DNA of 64,000 nt from Cavia porcellus (lineage: Eukaryota > Chordata > Mammalia > Rodentia > Caviidae), in assembly GCF_034190915.1 (NCBI RefSeq), contig NW_026947633.1, positions 62,001-126,000 on the forward strand, read 5' to 3'. How positions within the stretch are numbered: position 1 is the stretch's first letter; the number at the start of each line of letters is the position of its first letter. The translations under genes were made by a program, and so were the position numbers. Of the stretch, positions 24,933 through 38,525 are shown piece after piece. Under the pieces are notes generated by a model. That model was given only the letters and a program-made list of their open reading frames with translations, searched no databases and had not been told where the DNA came from.

Positions 24933-27900
24933 GTGCGAGTGAGAAAAACATCACGGGGTGGTGCGCATTGTATGGGTGTGTGTTAAATTACATTCACTAG
25001 TAGGAGTGAGAAAAACATCACGGGGTGGTGCGCATTGTATGGGTGTGTGTTACATTACATTCACTAGTAGGAGTGAGAAAAACATCACGGGGTGGTGCGC
25101 ATTGTATGGGTGTGTGTTACGTTAAATTCACTAGTAGGAGTGAGAAAAACATCACGGGGTGGTGCGCATTGTATGGGTGTGTGTTACGTTTCATTCACTA
25201 GTAGGAGTGAGAAAAACATCACGGGGTGGTGCGCATTGTATGGGTGTGTGTTACGTTACATTCACTAGTAGGAGTGAGAAAAACATCACGGGGTGGTGCG
25301 CATTGTATGGGTGTGTGTTACGTTACATTCACCAGTAGGATTGAGAAAAACATCACGGGGTGGTGCGCATTGTATGGGTGCGTGTTACATTACATTCACC
25401 AGTAGGAGTGAGAAAAACATCACGGGGTGGTGCGCATTGTATGGGTGCGTGTTACATTACATTCACCAGTAGGAGTGAGAAAAACATCACGGCGTGGTGC
25501 GCATTGTATGGGTGCGTGTTACATTACATTCACCAGTAGGAGTGAGAAAAACATCACGGGGTGGTGCGCATTGTATGGGTGTGTGTTACATTACATTCAC
25601 CAGTAGGAGTGAGAAAAACATCACGGGGTGGTGCGCATTGTATGGGTGTGTGTTACATTACATTCACCAGTAGGAGTGAGAAAAACATCACGGGGTGGTG
25701 CGCATTGTATGGGTGTGTGTTACATTACATTCACCAGTAAGAGTGAGAAAAACATCACGGGGTGGTGCGCATTGTATGGGTGTGTGTTACATTAGATTCA
25801 CCAGTAGGAGTGAGAAAAACATCACGGGGTGGTGCGCATTGTATGGGTGTGTGTTACATTAGATTCACCAGTAGGAGTGAGAAAAACATCACGGGGTGGT
25901 GCGCATTGTATGGGTGTGTGTTTCTTTAGATTCACCAGTAGGAGTGAGAAAAACATCATGGGGTGGTGCGCATTGTATGTGTGTGTGTTACATTACATTC
26001 ACCAGTAGGAGTGAGAAAAACATCACGGGGTGGTGCGCATTGTATGGGTGTGTGTTACATTACATTCACCAGTAGGAGTGAGAAAAACATCTCGGGGTGG
26101 TGCGCATTGTATGGGTGTGTGTTACATTACATTCACCAGTAGGAGTGAGAAAAACATCACGGGGTGGTGCGCATTGTATGGGTGTGTTACATTACATTCA
26201 CTAGTAGCAGTGAAACATCACGGGGTGGTGCGCATTGTATGGGTGTGTGTTACATTAGATTCACTAGTAGGAGTGAGAAAAACATCACGGGGTGGTGCGC
26301 ATTGTATGGGTGTGTGCTACATTAGATTCACTAGTAGGAGTGAGAAAAACATCACGGGGTGGTGCGCATTGTATGGGTGTGTGTTACATTAGATTGACTA
26401 GTAGGAGTGAGAAAAATATCACGGGGTGGTGCGCATTGTATGGGTGTGTGTTACATTAGATTCACTAGTAGCAGTGAGAAAAACATCACTGGGTGGTGCA
26501 CATTGTATGGGTGTGTGTTACATTACATTCACTAGTAGGAGTGAGAAAAACACCACGGGGTGGTGCGCATTGTATGGGTGTGTGTTACATTACATTCACT
26601 AGTAGGAGTGAGAAAAACACCACGGGGTGGTGCGCATTGTATGGGTGTGTGTTACATTACATTCACTAGTAGGAGTGAGAAAAACATCACGGGGTGGTAC
26701 GCATTGTATGGGTGTGTGTTACATTACATTCACTAGTAGGAGTGAGAAAAACATCACGGGGTGGTGCGCATTGTATGGGTGTGTGTTACATTACATTCAC
26801 TAGTAGGAGTGAGAAAAACATCACGGGGTGGTGCGCATTGTATGGGTGTGTGTTACAATACATTCACTAGTAGGAGTGAGAAAAACATCACGGGGTGGTA
26901 CGCATTGTATGGGTGTGTGTTACATTAGATTCACTAGTAGGAGTGAGAAAAACATCACGGGGTGGTGCGCATTGTATGGGTGTGTGTTACGTTACATTCA
27001 CTAGTAGGAGTGAGAAAAACATCACGGGGTGGTGCGCATTGTATGGGTGTGTGTTACGTTACATTCACTAGTAGGAGTGAGAAAAACATCACGGGGTGGT
27101 GCGTATTGTATGGGTGTGTGTTACGTTACATTCACCAGTAAGAGTGAGAAAAACATCACGGGGTGGTGCGCATTGTATGGGTGCGTGTTACATTACATTC
27201 ACCAGTAGGAGTGAGAAAAACATCACGGGGTGGTGCGCATTGTATGGGTGCGTGTTACCATACATTCACCAGTAGGAGTGAGAAAAACATCACGGCGTGG
27301 TGCGCATTGTATGGGTGTGTGTTACATTACATTCACCAGTAGCAGTGAGAAAAACATCACGGGGTGGTGCGCATTGCATGGGTGTGTGTTACATTACATT
27401 CACCAGTAGGAGGGAGAAAAACATCACCCGGTGGTGCGCATTGTATGGGTTTGTGTTACATTACATTCACCAGTAGCAGTGAGAAAAACATCACGGGGTG
27501 GTGCGCATTGCATGGGTGTGTGTTACATTACATTCACCAGTAGGAGGGAGAAAAACATCACCCGGTGGTGCGCATTGTAATGGTGTGTGTTACATTACAT
27601 TCACCAGTAGCAGTGAGAAAAACATCACGGGGTGGTGCGCATTGTATGGCTTTGTGTTACATTACATTCACCAGTAAGAGTGAGAAAAACATCACGGGGT
27701 GGTGCGCATTGTATGGGTGTGTGTTACATTACATTCACCAGTAGGAGTGAGAAAAACATCACGGGGTGGTGCGCATTGTATGGGTGTGTTTTACATTACA
27801 TTCACCAGTAGGAGTGAGAAAAACATCACGGGGTGGTGCGCATTGTATGGGTGTGTGTTACATTACATTCACCAGTAGGAGTGAGAAAAACATCACGGGG

Positions 27901-28812
27901 TGGTGCGCATTGTATGGGTGTGTGTTACATTACATTCACCAGTAGGAGTGAGAAAAACATCATGGGGTTGTGCGCATTGTATGGGTGTGTGGTACATTAC
28001 ATTCACTAGTAGGAGTGAGAAAAACATCACGGGGTGGTGCGCATTGTATGGGTGTGTGTTACATTACATTCACTAGTAGGAGTGAGAAAAACATCACGGG
28101 GTGGTGCGCATTGTATGGGTGTGTGTTACATAACATTCACTAGTAGGAGTGAGAAAAACATCACGGGGTAGTGCGCATTGTATGGGTGTGTGTTACATTA
28201 TATTCACTAGTAGGAGTGAGAGAAACATCACGGGGTGGTGCGCATTGTATGGGTGTGTGTTACATTACATTCACTCGTAGCAGTCAGAGAAACATCACGG
28301 GGTGGTGCGCATTGTATGGGTGTGTGTTACATTACATTCACTCGTAGCAGTGAGAAAAACATCACGGGGTGGTGCGCATTGTATGGGTGTGTGTTACGTT
28401 ACATTCACTAGTAGGAGTGAGAAAAACATCACGGGGTGGTGCGCATTGTATGGGTGTGTGTTACGTTACATTCACTAGTAGGAGTGAGAAAAACATCACG
28501 GGGTGGTGCGCATTGTATGGGTGTGTGTTACGTTACATTCACTAGTATGAGTGAGAAAAACATCACGGTGTGGTGCGCATTGTATGGGTGTGTGATACGT
28601 TACATTCACTAGTAGCAGTGAGAAAAACATCACGGGGTGGTGAGCATTGTATGGGTGTTTGTTATGATACATTCACTAGTAGGAGTGAGAAAAACATCAC
28701 GGGGTGGTGCGCATTGTATGGGTGTGTGTTACATTACATTCACTAGTAGGAGTGAGAAAAACATCACGGGGTGGTGCGCATTGTATGGGTGTGTGTTACA
28801 TTACATTCACTA
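24933..28812 (+). repeat. Canonical tract, 58 monomers, first 63-bp unit
   Basis: The 3,880 bp equal 58 x 67 minus 6: one 65-bp unit followed by a 63-bp unit at 26204-26266 (CAGTGAAACATC, four bases missing from GTGAGAAAAAC). This is the first appearance of the 65+63 pair, which later recurs seven times. It also carries CACCACGGGG units (26,520-26,650), a second GCGTATTG / GTGCGTGTTAC run and the GAGAGAAAC trio at 28,220-28,350. No gene is seen. Confidence 0.93.
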
Positions 28813-29768
28813 GTAGGAGTGAGAAAAACATCACGGGGTGGTGTGAATCGGATGGTCTGAATTAGGATAGGCAGTGATTGGCAATGTAGGATGGAGAAAA
28901 GCACCGCGGGGTGGTCAGCATGGGGAGGTCAGGGAACATGCAGTGGCAATGTAGGATAGGTTTCTGAAAAACATCGCGGGGTGGTGCGAATTGTATGGGT
29001 GTGTGTTACATTAGATTCACTAGTAGGAGTGAGAAAAACATCACGGGGCGGTGCGCATTGTATGGGTGTGTGTTACATTACATTCACTAAGAGGAGTGAG
29101 AAAAACATCACGGGGTGGTGCGCATTGTATGGGTGTGTGTTACATTATATTCACTAGTAGGAGTGAGAAAAACATCACGGGGTGGTGCGCATTGTATGGG
29201 TGTGTGTTACATTACATTCACTAGTAGGAGTGAGAAAAACATCACTGGGTGGTGCGCATTGTATGGGTGTGAGTTACATTACATTCACTAGTAGGAGTGA
29301 GAAAAACATTACGGGGTGGTGCGCATTGTATGGGTGTGTGTTACATTAGATTCACTAATAGGAGTGAGAAAAACATCACGGGGTGTTGCGCATTGTATGG
29401 GTGTGTGTTACATTAGATTCACTAGTAGGAGTGAGAAAAACATCACGACGTGGTGCGCATCGTATGGGTGTGTGTTACATTACATTCACTAGTAGGAGTG
29501 AGAAAAACATCACTGGGTGGTGCGCATTGTATGGATGTGTGTTACGTTACATTCACTAGTAGGAGTGAGAAAAACATCACGGTGTAGTGTGAATCGGAGG
29601 GTCTAAATTAGGATAGGCAGTGATTGGCAATGTAGGATGGAGAAAAGCACCACGGGGTGGTCAGCATGGGGAGGTCAGGGAACATTCAGTGGCAATGTAG
29701 GATGGGATTCTGAAAAACATCGCGGGGTGGTGCGAATTGTATGGGTGTGTGTTACATTACATTCACTA
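28813..29768 (+). repeat. Long composite cassette: type I block, 8 monomers, type II block (956 bp)
   Basis: Type I block 28813-29022 (with GGATGGTCT for GGAGGGTCT), eight monomers 29023-29558, type II block 29559-29768 (with GGATGGGATTCTG). It lies exactly 4,836 bp from the long cassette at 23,977 and has the same three extra monomers, so it is a duplicate of it. Confidence 0.93.
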
Positions 29769-32059
29769 GTGCGAGTGAGAAAAACATCATGGGGTGGTGC
29801 GCATTGTATGGGTGTGTGTTAAATTACATTCACTAGTAGGAGTGAGAAAAACATCACGGGGTGGTGCGCATTGTATGGGTGTGTGTTACATTACATTCAC
29901 TAGTAGGAGTGAGAAAAACATCACGGGGTGGTGCGCATTGTATGGGTGTGTGTTACGTTAAATTCACTAGTAGGAGTGAGAAAAACATCACGGGGTGGTG
30001 CGCATTGTATGGGTGTGTGTTACGTTTCATTCACTAGTAGGAGTGAGAAAAACATCACGGGGTGGTGCGCATTGTATGGGTGTGTGTTACGTTACATTCA
30101 CTAGTAGGAGTGAGAAAAACATCACGGGGTGGTGCGCATTGTATGGGTGTGTGTTACGTTACATTCACCAGTAGGATTGAGAAAAACATCACGGGGTGGT
30201 GCGCATTGTATGGGTGCGTGTTACATTACATTCACCAGTAGGAGTGAGAAAAACATCACGGGGTGGTGCGCATTGTATGGGTGCGTGTTACATTACATTC
30301 ACCAGTAGGAGTGAGAAAAACATCACGGCGTGGTGCGCATTGTATGGGTGCGTGTTACATTACATTCACCAGTAGGAGTGAGAAAAACATCACGGGGTGG
30401 TGCGCATTGTATGGGTGTGTGTTACATTACATTCACCAGTAGGAGTGAGAAAAACATCACGGGGTGGTGCGCATTGTATGGGTGTGTGTTACATTACATT
30501 CACCAGTAGGAGTGAGAAAAACATCACGGGCTGGTGCGCATTGTATGGGTGTGTGTTACATTACATTCACCAGTAAGAGTGAGAAAAACATCACGGGGTG
30601 GTGCGCATTGTATGGGTGTGTGTTACATTAGATTCACCAGTAGGAGTGAGAAAAACATCACGGGGTGGTGCGCATTGTATGGGTGTGTGTTACATTAGAT
30701 TCACCAGTAGGAGTGAGAAAAACATCACGGGGTGGTGCGCATTGTATGGGTGTGTGTTTCTTTAGATTCACCAGTAGGAGTGAGAAAAACATCATGGGGT
30801 GGTGCGCATTGTATGTGTGTGTGTTACATTACATTCACCAGTAGGAGTGAGAAAAACATCACGGGGTGGTGCGCATTGTATGGGTGTGTGTTACATTACA
30901 TTCACCGGTAGGAGTGAGAAAAACATCTCGGGGTGGTGCGCATTGTATGGGTGTGTGTTACATTACATTCACCAGTAGGAGTGAGAAAAACATCACGGGG
31001 TGGTGCGCATTGTATGGGTGTGTGTTACATTACGTTCACCAGTAGGAGTGAGAAAAACATCACGGGGTGGTGCGCATTGTATGTGTGTGTTACATTACAT
31101 TCACTAGTAGCAGTGAAACATCACGGGGTGGTGCGCATTGTATGGGTGTGTGTTATATTAGATTCACTAGTAGGAGTGAGAAAAACATCACGGGGTGGTG
31201 CGCATTGTATGGGTGTGTGTTACATTAGATTCACTAGTAGGAGTGAGAAAAACATCACGGGGTGGTGCGCATTGTATGGGTGTGTGTTACATTAGATTCA
31301 CTAGTAGGAGTGAGAAAAACATCACGGGGTGGTGCGCATTGTATGGGTGTGTGTTACATTAGATTCACTAGTAGCAGTGAGAAAAACATCACGGGGTGGT
31401 GCACATTGTATGGGTGTGTGTTACATTACATTCACTAGTAGGAGTGAGAAAAACACCACGGGGTGGTGCGCATTGTATGGGTGTGTGTTACATTACATTC
31501 ACTAGTAGGAGTGAGAAAAACACCACGGGGTGGTGCGCATTGTATGGGTGTGTGTTACATTACATTCACTAGTAGGAGTGAGAAAAACATCACGGGGTGG
31601 TGCGCATTGTATGGGTGTGTGTTACATTAGATTCACTAGTAGGAGTGAGAAAAACATCACGGGGTGGTGCGCATTGTATGGGTGTTTGTTACGTTACATT
31701 CACTAGTAGGAGTGAGAAAAACACCACGGGGTGGTGCGCATTGTATGGGTGTGTGTTACATTACATTCACTAGTAGGAGTGAGAAAAACACCACGGGGTG
31801 GTGCGCATTGTATGGGTGTGTGTTACATTACATTCACTAGTAGGAGTGAGAAAAACATCACGGGGTGGTGCGCATTGTATGGGTGTGTGTTACATTAGAT
31901 TCACTAGTAGGAGTGAGAAAAACATCACGGGGTGGTGCGCATTGTATGGGTGTGTGTTACAATACATTCACTAGTAGGAGTGAGAAAAACATCACGGGGT
32001 GGTGCGCATTGTATGGGTGTGTGTTACATTACATTCACCAGTAGGAGTGAGAAAAACAT

Positions 32060-32509
32060 CACGGGGTGGTGCGCATTGTATGGGTGTTTGTTACGTTACA
32101 TTCACTAGTAGCATTGAGAAAAACATCACGGGGTGGTGCGCATTGTATGGGTGTGTGTTACATTACATTCACTAGTAGGAGTGAGAAAAACATAACGGGG
32201 TGGTGCGCATTGTATGGGTGTGTGTTACATTAGATTCACCAGTAGGAGTGAGAAAAACATCACGGGGTGGTGCGCATTGTATGGGTGTGTGTTACATTAG
32301 ATTCACCAGTAGGAGTGAGAAAAACATCACGGGGTGGTGCGCATTGTATGGGTGTGTTACTTTAGATTCACCAGTAAGAGTGAGAAAAACATCTCGTTTT
32401 GGTGCGCATTGTATGGTTGTGTGTTACATTACATTCACCAGTAGGAGTGTGAGAAAAACATCACGGGGTGGTGCGCATTGTAATGGTGTGTGTTACATTA
32501 CATTCACCA
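32060..32509 (+). repeat. Segment copied from 15.46-15.84 kb, ending in a 69-bp monomer
   Basis: At a shift of exactly 16,605 bp it shares GTTTGTTACGTTAC (15481 and 32086), CATAACGGGG, the GTTTTGG monomer opening GTAAGAGTG with CATCTCG (15769 and 32374), and TATGGTTGTG. The CATAACGGGG and TATGGTTGTG changes occur nowhere else that I saw. The match ends inside the 69-bp unit 32441-32509, where GAGTGTGAG has an extra TG. Confidence 0.8.
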
Positions 32510-35500
32510 GTAGCAGTGAGAAAAACATCACGGGGTGGTGCGCATTGTATGGGTGTGTGTTACATTACATTCACCAGTAGGAGTGAGAAAAACATCACGG
32601 GGTGGTGCGCATTGTATGGGTGTGTGTTACATTACATTCACCAGTAGGAGTGAGAAAAACATCACGGGGTGGTGCGCATTGTATGGGTGTGTGTTACATT
32701 ACATTGACCAGTAGGAGTGAGAAAAACATCACGGGGTGGTGCGCATTGTATGGGTGTCTGTTACATTACATTCACCAGTAGGAGTGAGAAAAACATCACG
32801 GGGTGGTGCGCATTGTATGGGTGTGTGTTACATTACATTCCCCAGTAGGAGTGAGAAAAACATCACGGGGTGGTGCGCATTGTATGGGTGTGTGTTACAT
32901 TACATTCACCAGTAGGAGTGAGAAAAACATCACGGGGTGGTGCGCATTGTATGGGTGTGTGTTACATTACATTCACTAGTAGGAGTGAGAAAAACATCAC
33001 GGGGTGGTGCGCATTGTATGGGTGTGTGTTACATTACATTCACTAGTAGGAGTGAGAAAAACATCACGGGGTGGTGCGCATTGTATGGGTGTGTGTTACA
33101 TTACATTCACTAGTAGGAGTGAGAAAAACATCACGGGGTGGTGCGCATTGTAACGGTGTGTGTTACATTACATTCACTAGTAGGAGTGAGAAAAACATCA
33201 CGGGGTGGTGCGCATTGTATGGATGTCTGTTACATTACATTCACTAGTAGGAGTGAGAAAAACATCACGGGGTGGTGCGCATTGTATGGGTGTGTGTTAC
33301 ATTACATTCACTAGTAGGAGTGAGAAAAACATCACGGGGTGGTGCGCATTGTATGGGTGTGTTACATTACATTCACTAGTAGCAGTGAGAAAAACATTAC
33401 GGGGTGGTGCGCATTGTATGGGTGTGTGTTACGATACATTCACTAGTAGTAGTGAGAAAAACATCACGGGGTGGTGCGCATTGTATGGGTGTGTGTTACA
33501 TTACATTCACCAGTAGGAGTGAGAAAAACATCACGGGGTGGTGCGCATTGTATGGGTGTCTGTTACATTACATTCACCAGTAGGAGTGAGAAAAACATCA
33601 CGGGGTGGTGCGCATTGTATGGGTGTGTGTTACATTACATTCACCAGTAGGAGTGAGAAAAACATCACGGGGTGGTGCGCATTGTATGGGTGTGTGTTAC
33701 ATTACATTCACCAGTAGGAGTGAGAAAAATATCACGGGGTGGTGCGCATTGTATGGGTGTGTGTTACATTACATTCACCAGTAAGAGTGAGAAAAACATC
33801 ACTGGGTGGTGCGCATTGTATGGGTGTGTGTTACATTAGATTCACCAGTAGGAGTGAGAAAAACATCACGGGGTGGTGCGCATTGTATGGGTGTGTGTTA
33901 CATTAGATTCACCAGTAGGAGTGAGAAAAACATCACGGGGTGGTGCGCATTGTATGGGTGTGTGTTTCTTTAGATTCACCAGTAGGAGTGAGAAAAACAT
34001 CATGGGGTGGTGCGCATTGTATGTGTGTGTGTTACATTACATTCACCAGTAGGAGTGAGAAAAACATCACGGGGTGGTGCGCATTGTATGGGTGTGTGTT
34101 ACATTACATTCACCAGTAGGAGTGAGAAAAACATCTCGGGGTGGTGCGCATTGTATGGGTGTGTGTTACATTACATTCACCAGTAGGAGTGAGAAAAACA
34201 TCACGGGGTGGTGCGCATTGTATGGGTGTGTGTTACATTACGTTCACCAGTAGGAGTGAGAAAAACATCACGGGGTGGTGCGCATTGTATGTGTGTGTTA
34301 CATTACATTCACTAGTAGCAGTGAAACATCACGGGGTGGTGCGCATTGTATGGGTGTGTGTTATATTAGATTCACTAGTAGGAGTGAGAAAAACATCACG
34401 GGGTGGTGCGCATTGTATGGGTGTGTGTTACATTAGATTCACTAGTAGGAGTGAGAAAAACATCACGGGGTGGTGCGCATTGTATGGGTGTGTGTTACAT
34501 TAGATTCACTAGTAGGAGTGAGAAAAACATCACGGGGTGGTGCGCATTGTATGGGTGTGTGTTACATTAGATTCACTAGTAGCAGTGAGAAAAACATCAC
34601 GGGGTGGTGCACATTGTATGGGTGTGTGTTACATTACATTCACTAGTAGGAGTGAGAAAAACACAAAGGGGTGGTGCGCATTGTATGGGTGTGTGTTACA
34701 TTACATTCACTAGTAGGAGTGAGAAAAACACCACGGGGTGGTGCGCATTGTATGGGTGTGTGTTACATTACATTCACTAGTAGGAGTGAGAAAAACATCA
34801 CGGGGTGGTGCGCATTGTATGGGTGTGTGTTACATTACATTCACTAGTAGGAGTGAGAAAAACATCACGGGGTGGTGCGCATTGTATGGGTGTGTGTTAC
34901 ATTAGATTCACTAGTAGGAGTGAGAAAAACATCACGGTGTGGTGCGCATTGTATGGGTGTGTGTTACAATACATTCACTAGTAGGAGTGAGAAAAACATC
35001 ACGGGGTGGTACGCATTGTATGGGTGTGTGTTACATTAGATTCACTAGTAGGAGTGAGAAAAACATCACGGGGTGGTGCGCATTGTATGGGTGTGTGTTA
35101 CATTACATTCACCAGTAGCAGTGAGAAAAACATCACAGGGTGGTGCGCATTTTATGGGTGTGTGTTACATTACATTCACCAGTAGGAGTGAGAAAAACAT
35201 CTCGGGGTGGTGCGCATTGTATGGGTGTGTGTTACATTACATTCACCAGTAGGAGTGAGAAAAACATCACGGGGTGGTGCGCATTGTATGGGTGTGTGTT
35301 ACATTACATTCACCAGTAGGAGTGAGAAAAACATCACGGGGTGGTGCGCATTGTATGGGTGTCTGTTACATTACATTCACCAGTAGGAGTGAGAAAAACA
35401 TCACGGGGTGGTGCGCATTGTATGGGGGTCTGTTACATTACATTCACCAGTAGGAGTGAGAAAAACATCACGGGGTGGTGCGCATTGTATGGGTGTGTGT

Positions 35501-38500
35501 TACATTACATTCACCAGTAGGAGTGAGAAAAACATCACGGGGTGGTGCGCATTGTATGGGTGTGTGTTACATTACATTCACCAGTAGGAGTGAGAAAAAC
35601 ATCACGGGGTGGTGCACATTGTATGGGTGTGTGTTACATTACATTCACTAGTAGGAGTGAGAAAAACATCACGGGGTGGTGCGCATTGTATGGGTGTGTG
35701 TTACATTACATTCACCAGTAGGAGTGAGAAAAACATCACGGGGTGGTGCGCATTGTAATGGTGTGTGTTACATTACATTCACCAGTAGCAGTGAGAAAAA
35801 CATCACGGGGTGGTGCGCATTGTATGGGTGTGTGTTACATTACATTCACCAGTAGGAGTGAGAAAAACATCACGGGGTGGTGCGCATTGTATGGGTGTGT
35901 GTTACATTAGATTCACCAGTAGGAGTGAGAAAAACATCACGGGGTGGTGCGCATTGTATGGGTGTGTGTTACATTACATTGACCAGTAGGAGTGAGAAAA
36001 ACATCACGGGGTGGTGCGCATTGTATGGGTGTCTGTTACATTACATTCACCAGTAGGAGTGAGAAAAACATCACGGGGTGGTGCGCATTGTATGGGTGTG
36101 TGTTACATTACATTCCCCTGTAGGAGTGAGAAAAACATCACGGGGTGGTGCGCATTGTATGGGTGTGTGTTACATTACATTCACCAGTAGGAGTGAGAAA
36201 AACATCACGGGGTGGTGCGCATTGTATGGGTGTGTGTTACATTACATTCACTAGTAGGAGTGAGAAAAACATCACGGGGTGGTGCGCATTGTATGGGTGT
36301 GTGTTACATTACATTCACTAGGAGGAGTGAGAAAAACATCACGGGGTGGTGCGCATTGTATGGGTGTGTGTTACATTACATTCACTAGTAGGAGTGAGAA
36401 AAACATCACGGGGTGGTGCGCATTGTAACGGTGTGTGTTACATTACATTCACTAGTAGGAGTGAGAAAAACATCACGGGGTGGTGCGCATTGTATGGATG
36501 TCTGTTACATTACATTCACTAGTAGGAGTGAGAAAAACATCACGGGGTGGTGCGCATTGTATGGGTGTGTGTTACATTACATTCACTAGTAGGAGTGAGA
36601 AAAACATCACGGGGTGGTGCGCATTGTATGGGTGTGTTACATTACATTCACTAGTAGCAGTGAGAAAAACATTACGGGGTGGTGCGCATTGTATGGGTGT
36701 GTGTTACATTACATTCACTAGAAGGAGTGAGAAAAACATCACGGGGTGGTGCGCATTGTATGGGTGTGTGTTACATTACATTCACTAGTAGGAGTGAGAA
36801 AAACATCACGGGGTGGTGCGCATTGTATGGGTGTTTGTTACATTACATTCACCAGTAGGAGTGAGAAAAACATCACGGTGTGGTGCGCATTGTATGGGTG
36901 TGTGTTACGATACATTCACTAGTAGTAGTGAGAAAAACATCACGGGGTGGTGCGCATTGTATGGGTGTGTGTTACATTACATTCACCAGTAGGAGTGAGA
37001 AAAACATCACGGGGTGGTGCGCATTGTATGGGTGTCTGTTACATTACATTCACCAGTAGGAGTGAGAAAAACATCACGGGGTGGTGCGCATTGTATGGGT
37101 GTGTGTTACATTACATTCACCAGTAGGAGTGAGAAAAACATCACGGGGTGGTGCGCATTGTATGGGTGTGTGTTACATTACATTCACTAGTAGGAGTGAG
37201 AAAAACATCACGGGGTGGTGCGCATTGTATGGGTGTGTGTTACGTTACATTCACTAGTAGCATTGAGAAAAACATCACGGGGTGGTGCGCATTGTATGGG
37301 TGTGTGTTACATTACATTCACTAGTAGGAGTGAGAAAAACATCACGGGGTGGTGCGCATTGTTTGGGTGTGTGTTACAGTAGATTCACCAGTAGGAGTGA
37401 GAAAAACATCACGGGGTGGTGCGCATTGTATGGGTGTGTGTTACATTAGATTCACCAGTAGGAGTGAGAAAAACATCACGGGGTGGTGCGCATTGTATGG
37501 GTGTGTTACTTTAGATTCACCAGTAGGAGTGAGAAAAACATCACGTTTTGGTGCGCATTGTATGGGTGTGTGTTACATTACATTCACCAGTAGGTGTGAG
37601 AAAATCATCACGGGGTGGTGCGCATTGTATGGGTGTGTGTTACATTACATTCACAAGTAGGAGTGAGAAAAACATCACGGGGTGGTGCGCATTGCATGGG
37701 TGTGTGTTACATTACATTCACCAGTAAGAGTGAGAAAAACATCACGGGGTGGTGCGCATTGTATGGGTGTGTGTTACATTAGATTCACCAGTAGGAGTGA
37801 GAAAAACATCACGGGGTGGTGCGCATTGTATGGGTGTCTGTTACATTACATTCACTAGTAGGAGTGAGAAAAACATCACGGGGTGGTGCGCATTGTATGG
37901 GTGTGTGTTACATTACATTCACTAGTAGGAGTGAGAAAAACATCACGGGGTGGTGCGCATTGTATGGGTGTGTTACATTACATTCACTAGTAGCAGTGAG
38001 AAAAACATCACGGGGTGGTGCGCATTGTATGGGTGTGTGTTACATTACATTCACTAGAAGGAGTGAGAAAAACATCACGGGGTGGTGCGCATTGTATGGG
38101 TGTGTGTTACATTACATTCACCAGTAGGAGTGAGAAAAACATCACGGTGTGGTGCGCATTGTATGGGTGTGTGTTACGATACATTCACTAGTAGTAGTGA
38201 GAAAAACATCACGGGGTGGTGCGCATTGTATGGGTGTGTGTTACATTACATTCACCAGTAGGAGTGAGAAAAACATCACGGGGTGGTGCGCTTTGTATGG
38301 GTGTCTGTTACATTACATTCACCAGTAGGAGTGAGAAAAACATCACGGGGTGGTGCGCATTGTATGGGTGTGTGTTACATTACATTCACCAGTAGGAGTG
38401 AGAAAAACATCACGGGGTGGTGCGCATTGTATGGGTGTGTGTTACATTACATTCACTAGTAGGAGTGAGAAAAACATCACGGGGTGGTGCGCATTGTATG

Positions 38501-38525
38501 GGTGTGTGTTACGTTACATTCACTA

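Noticed and set aside
29637..29822. ATG-initiated 61-codon open frame crossing a type II block
   Set aside because: It exists in only one of eight type II copies, where GGATGGGATTC and CATCATGGGG changes happen to keep it open, and it runs on into the satellite frame. A chance opening is the simplest explanation.
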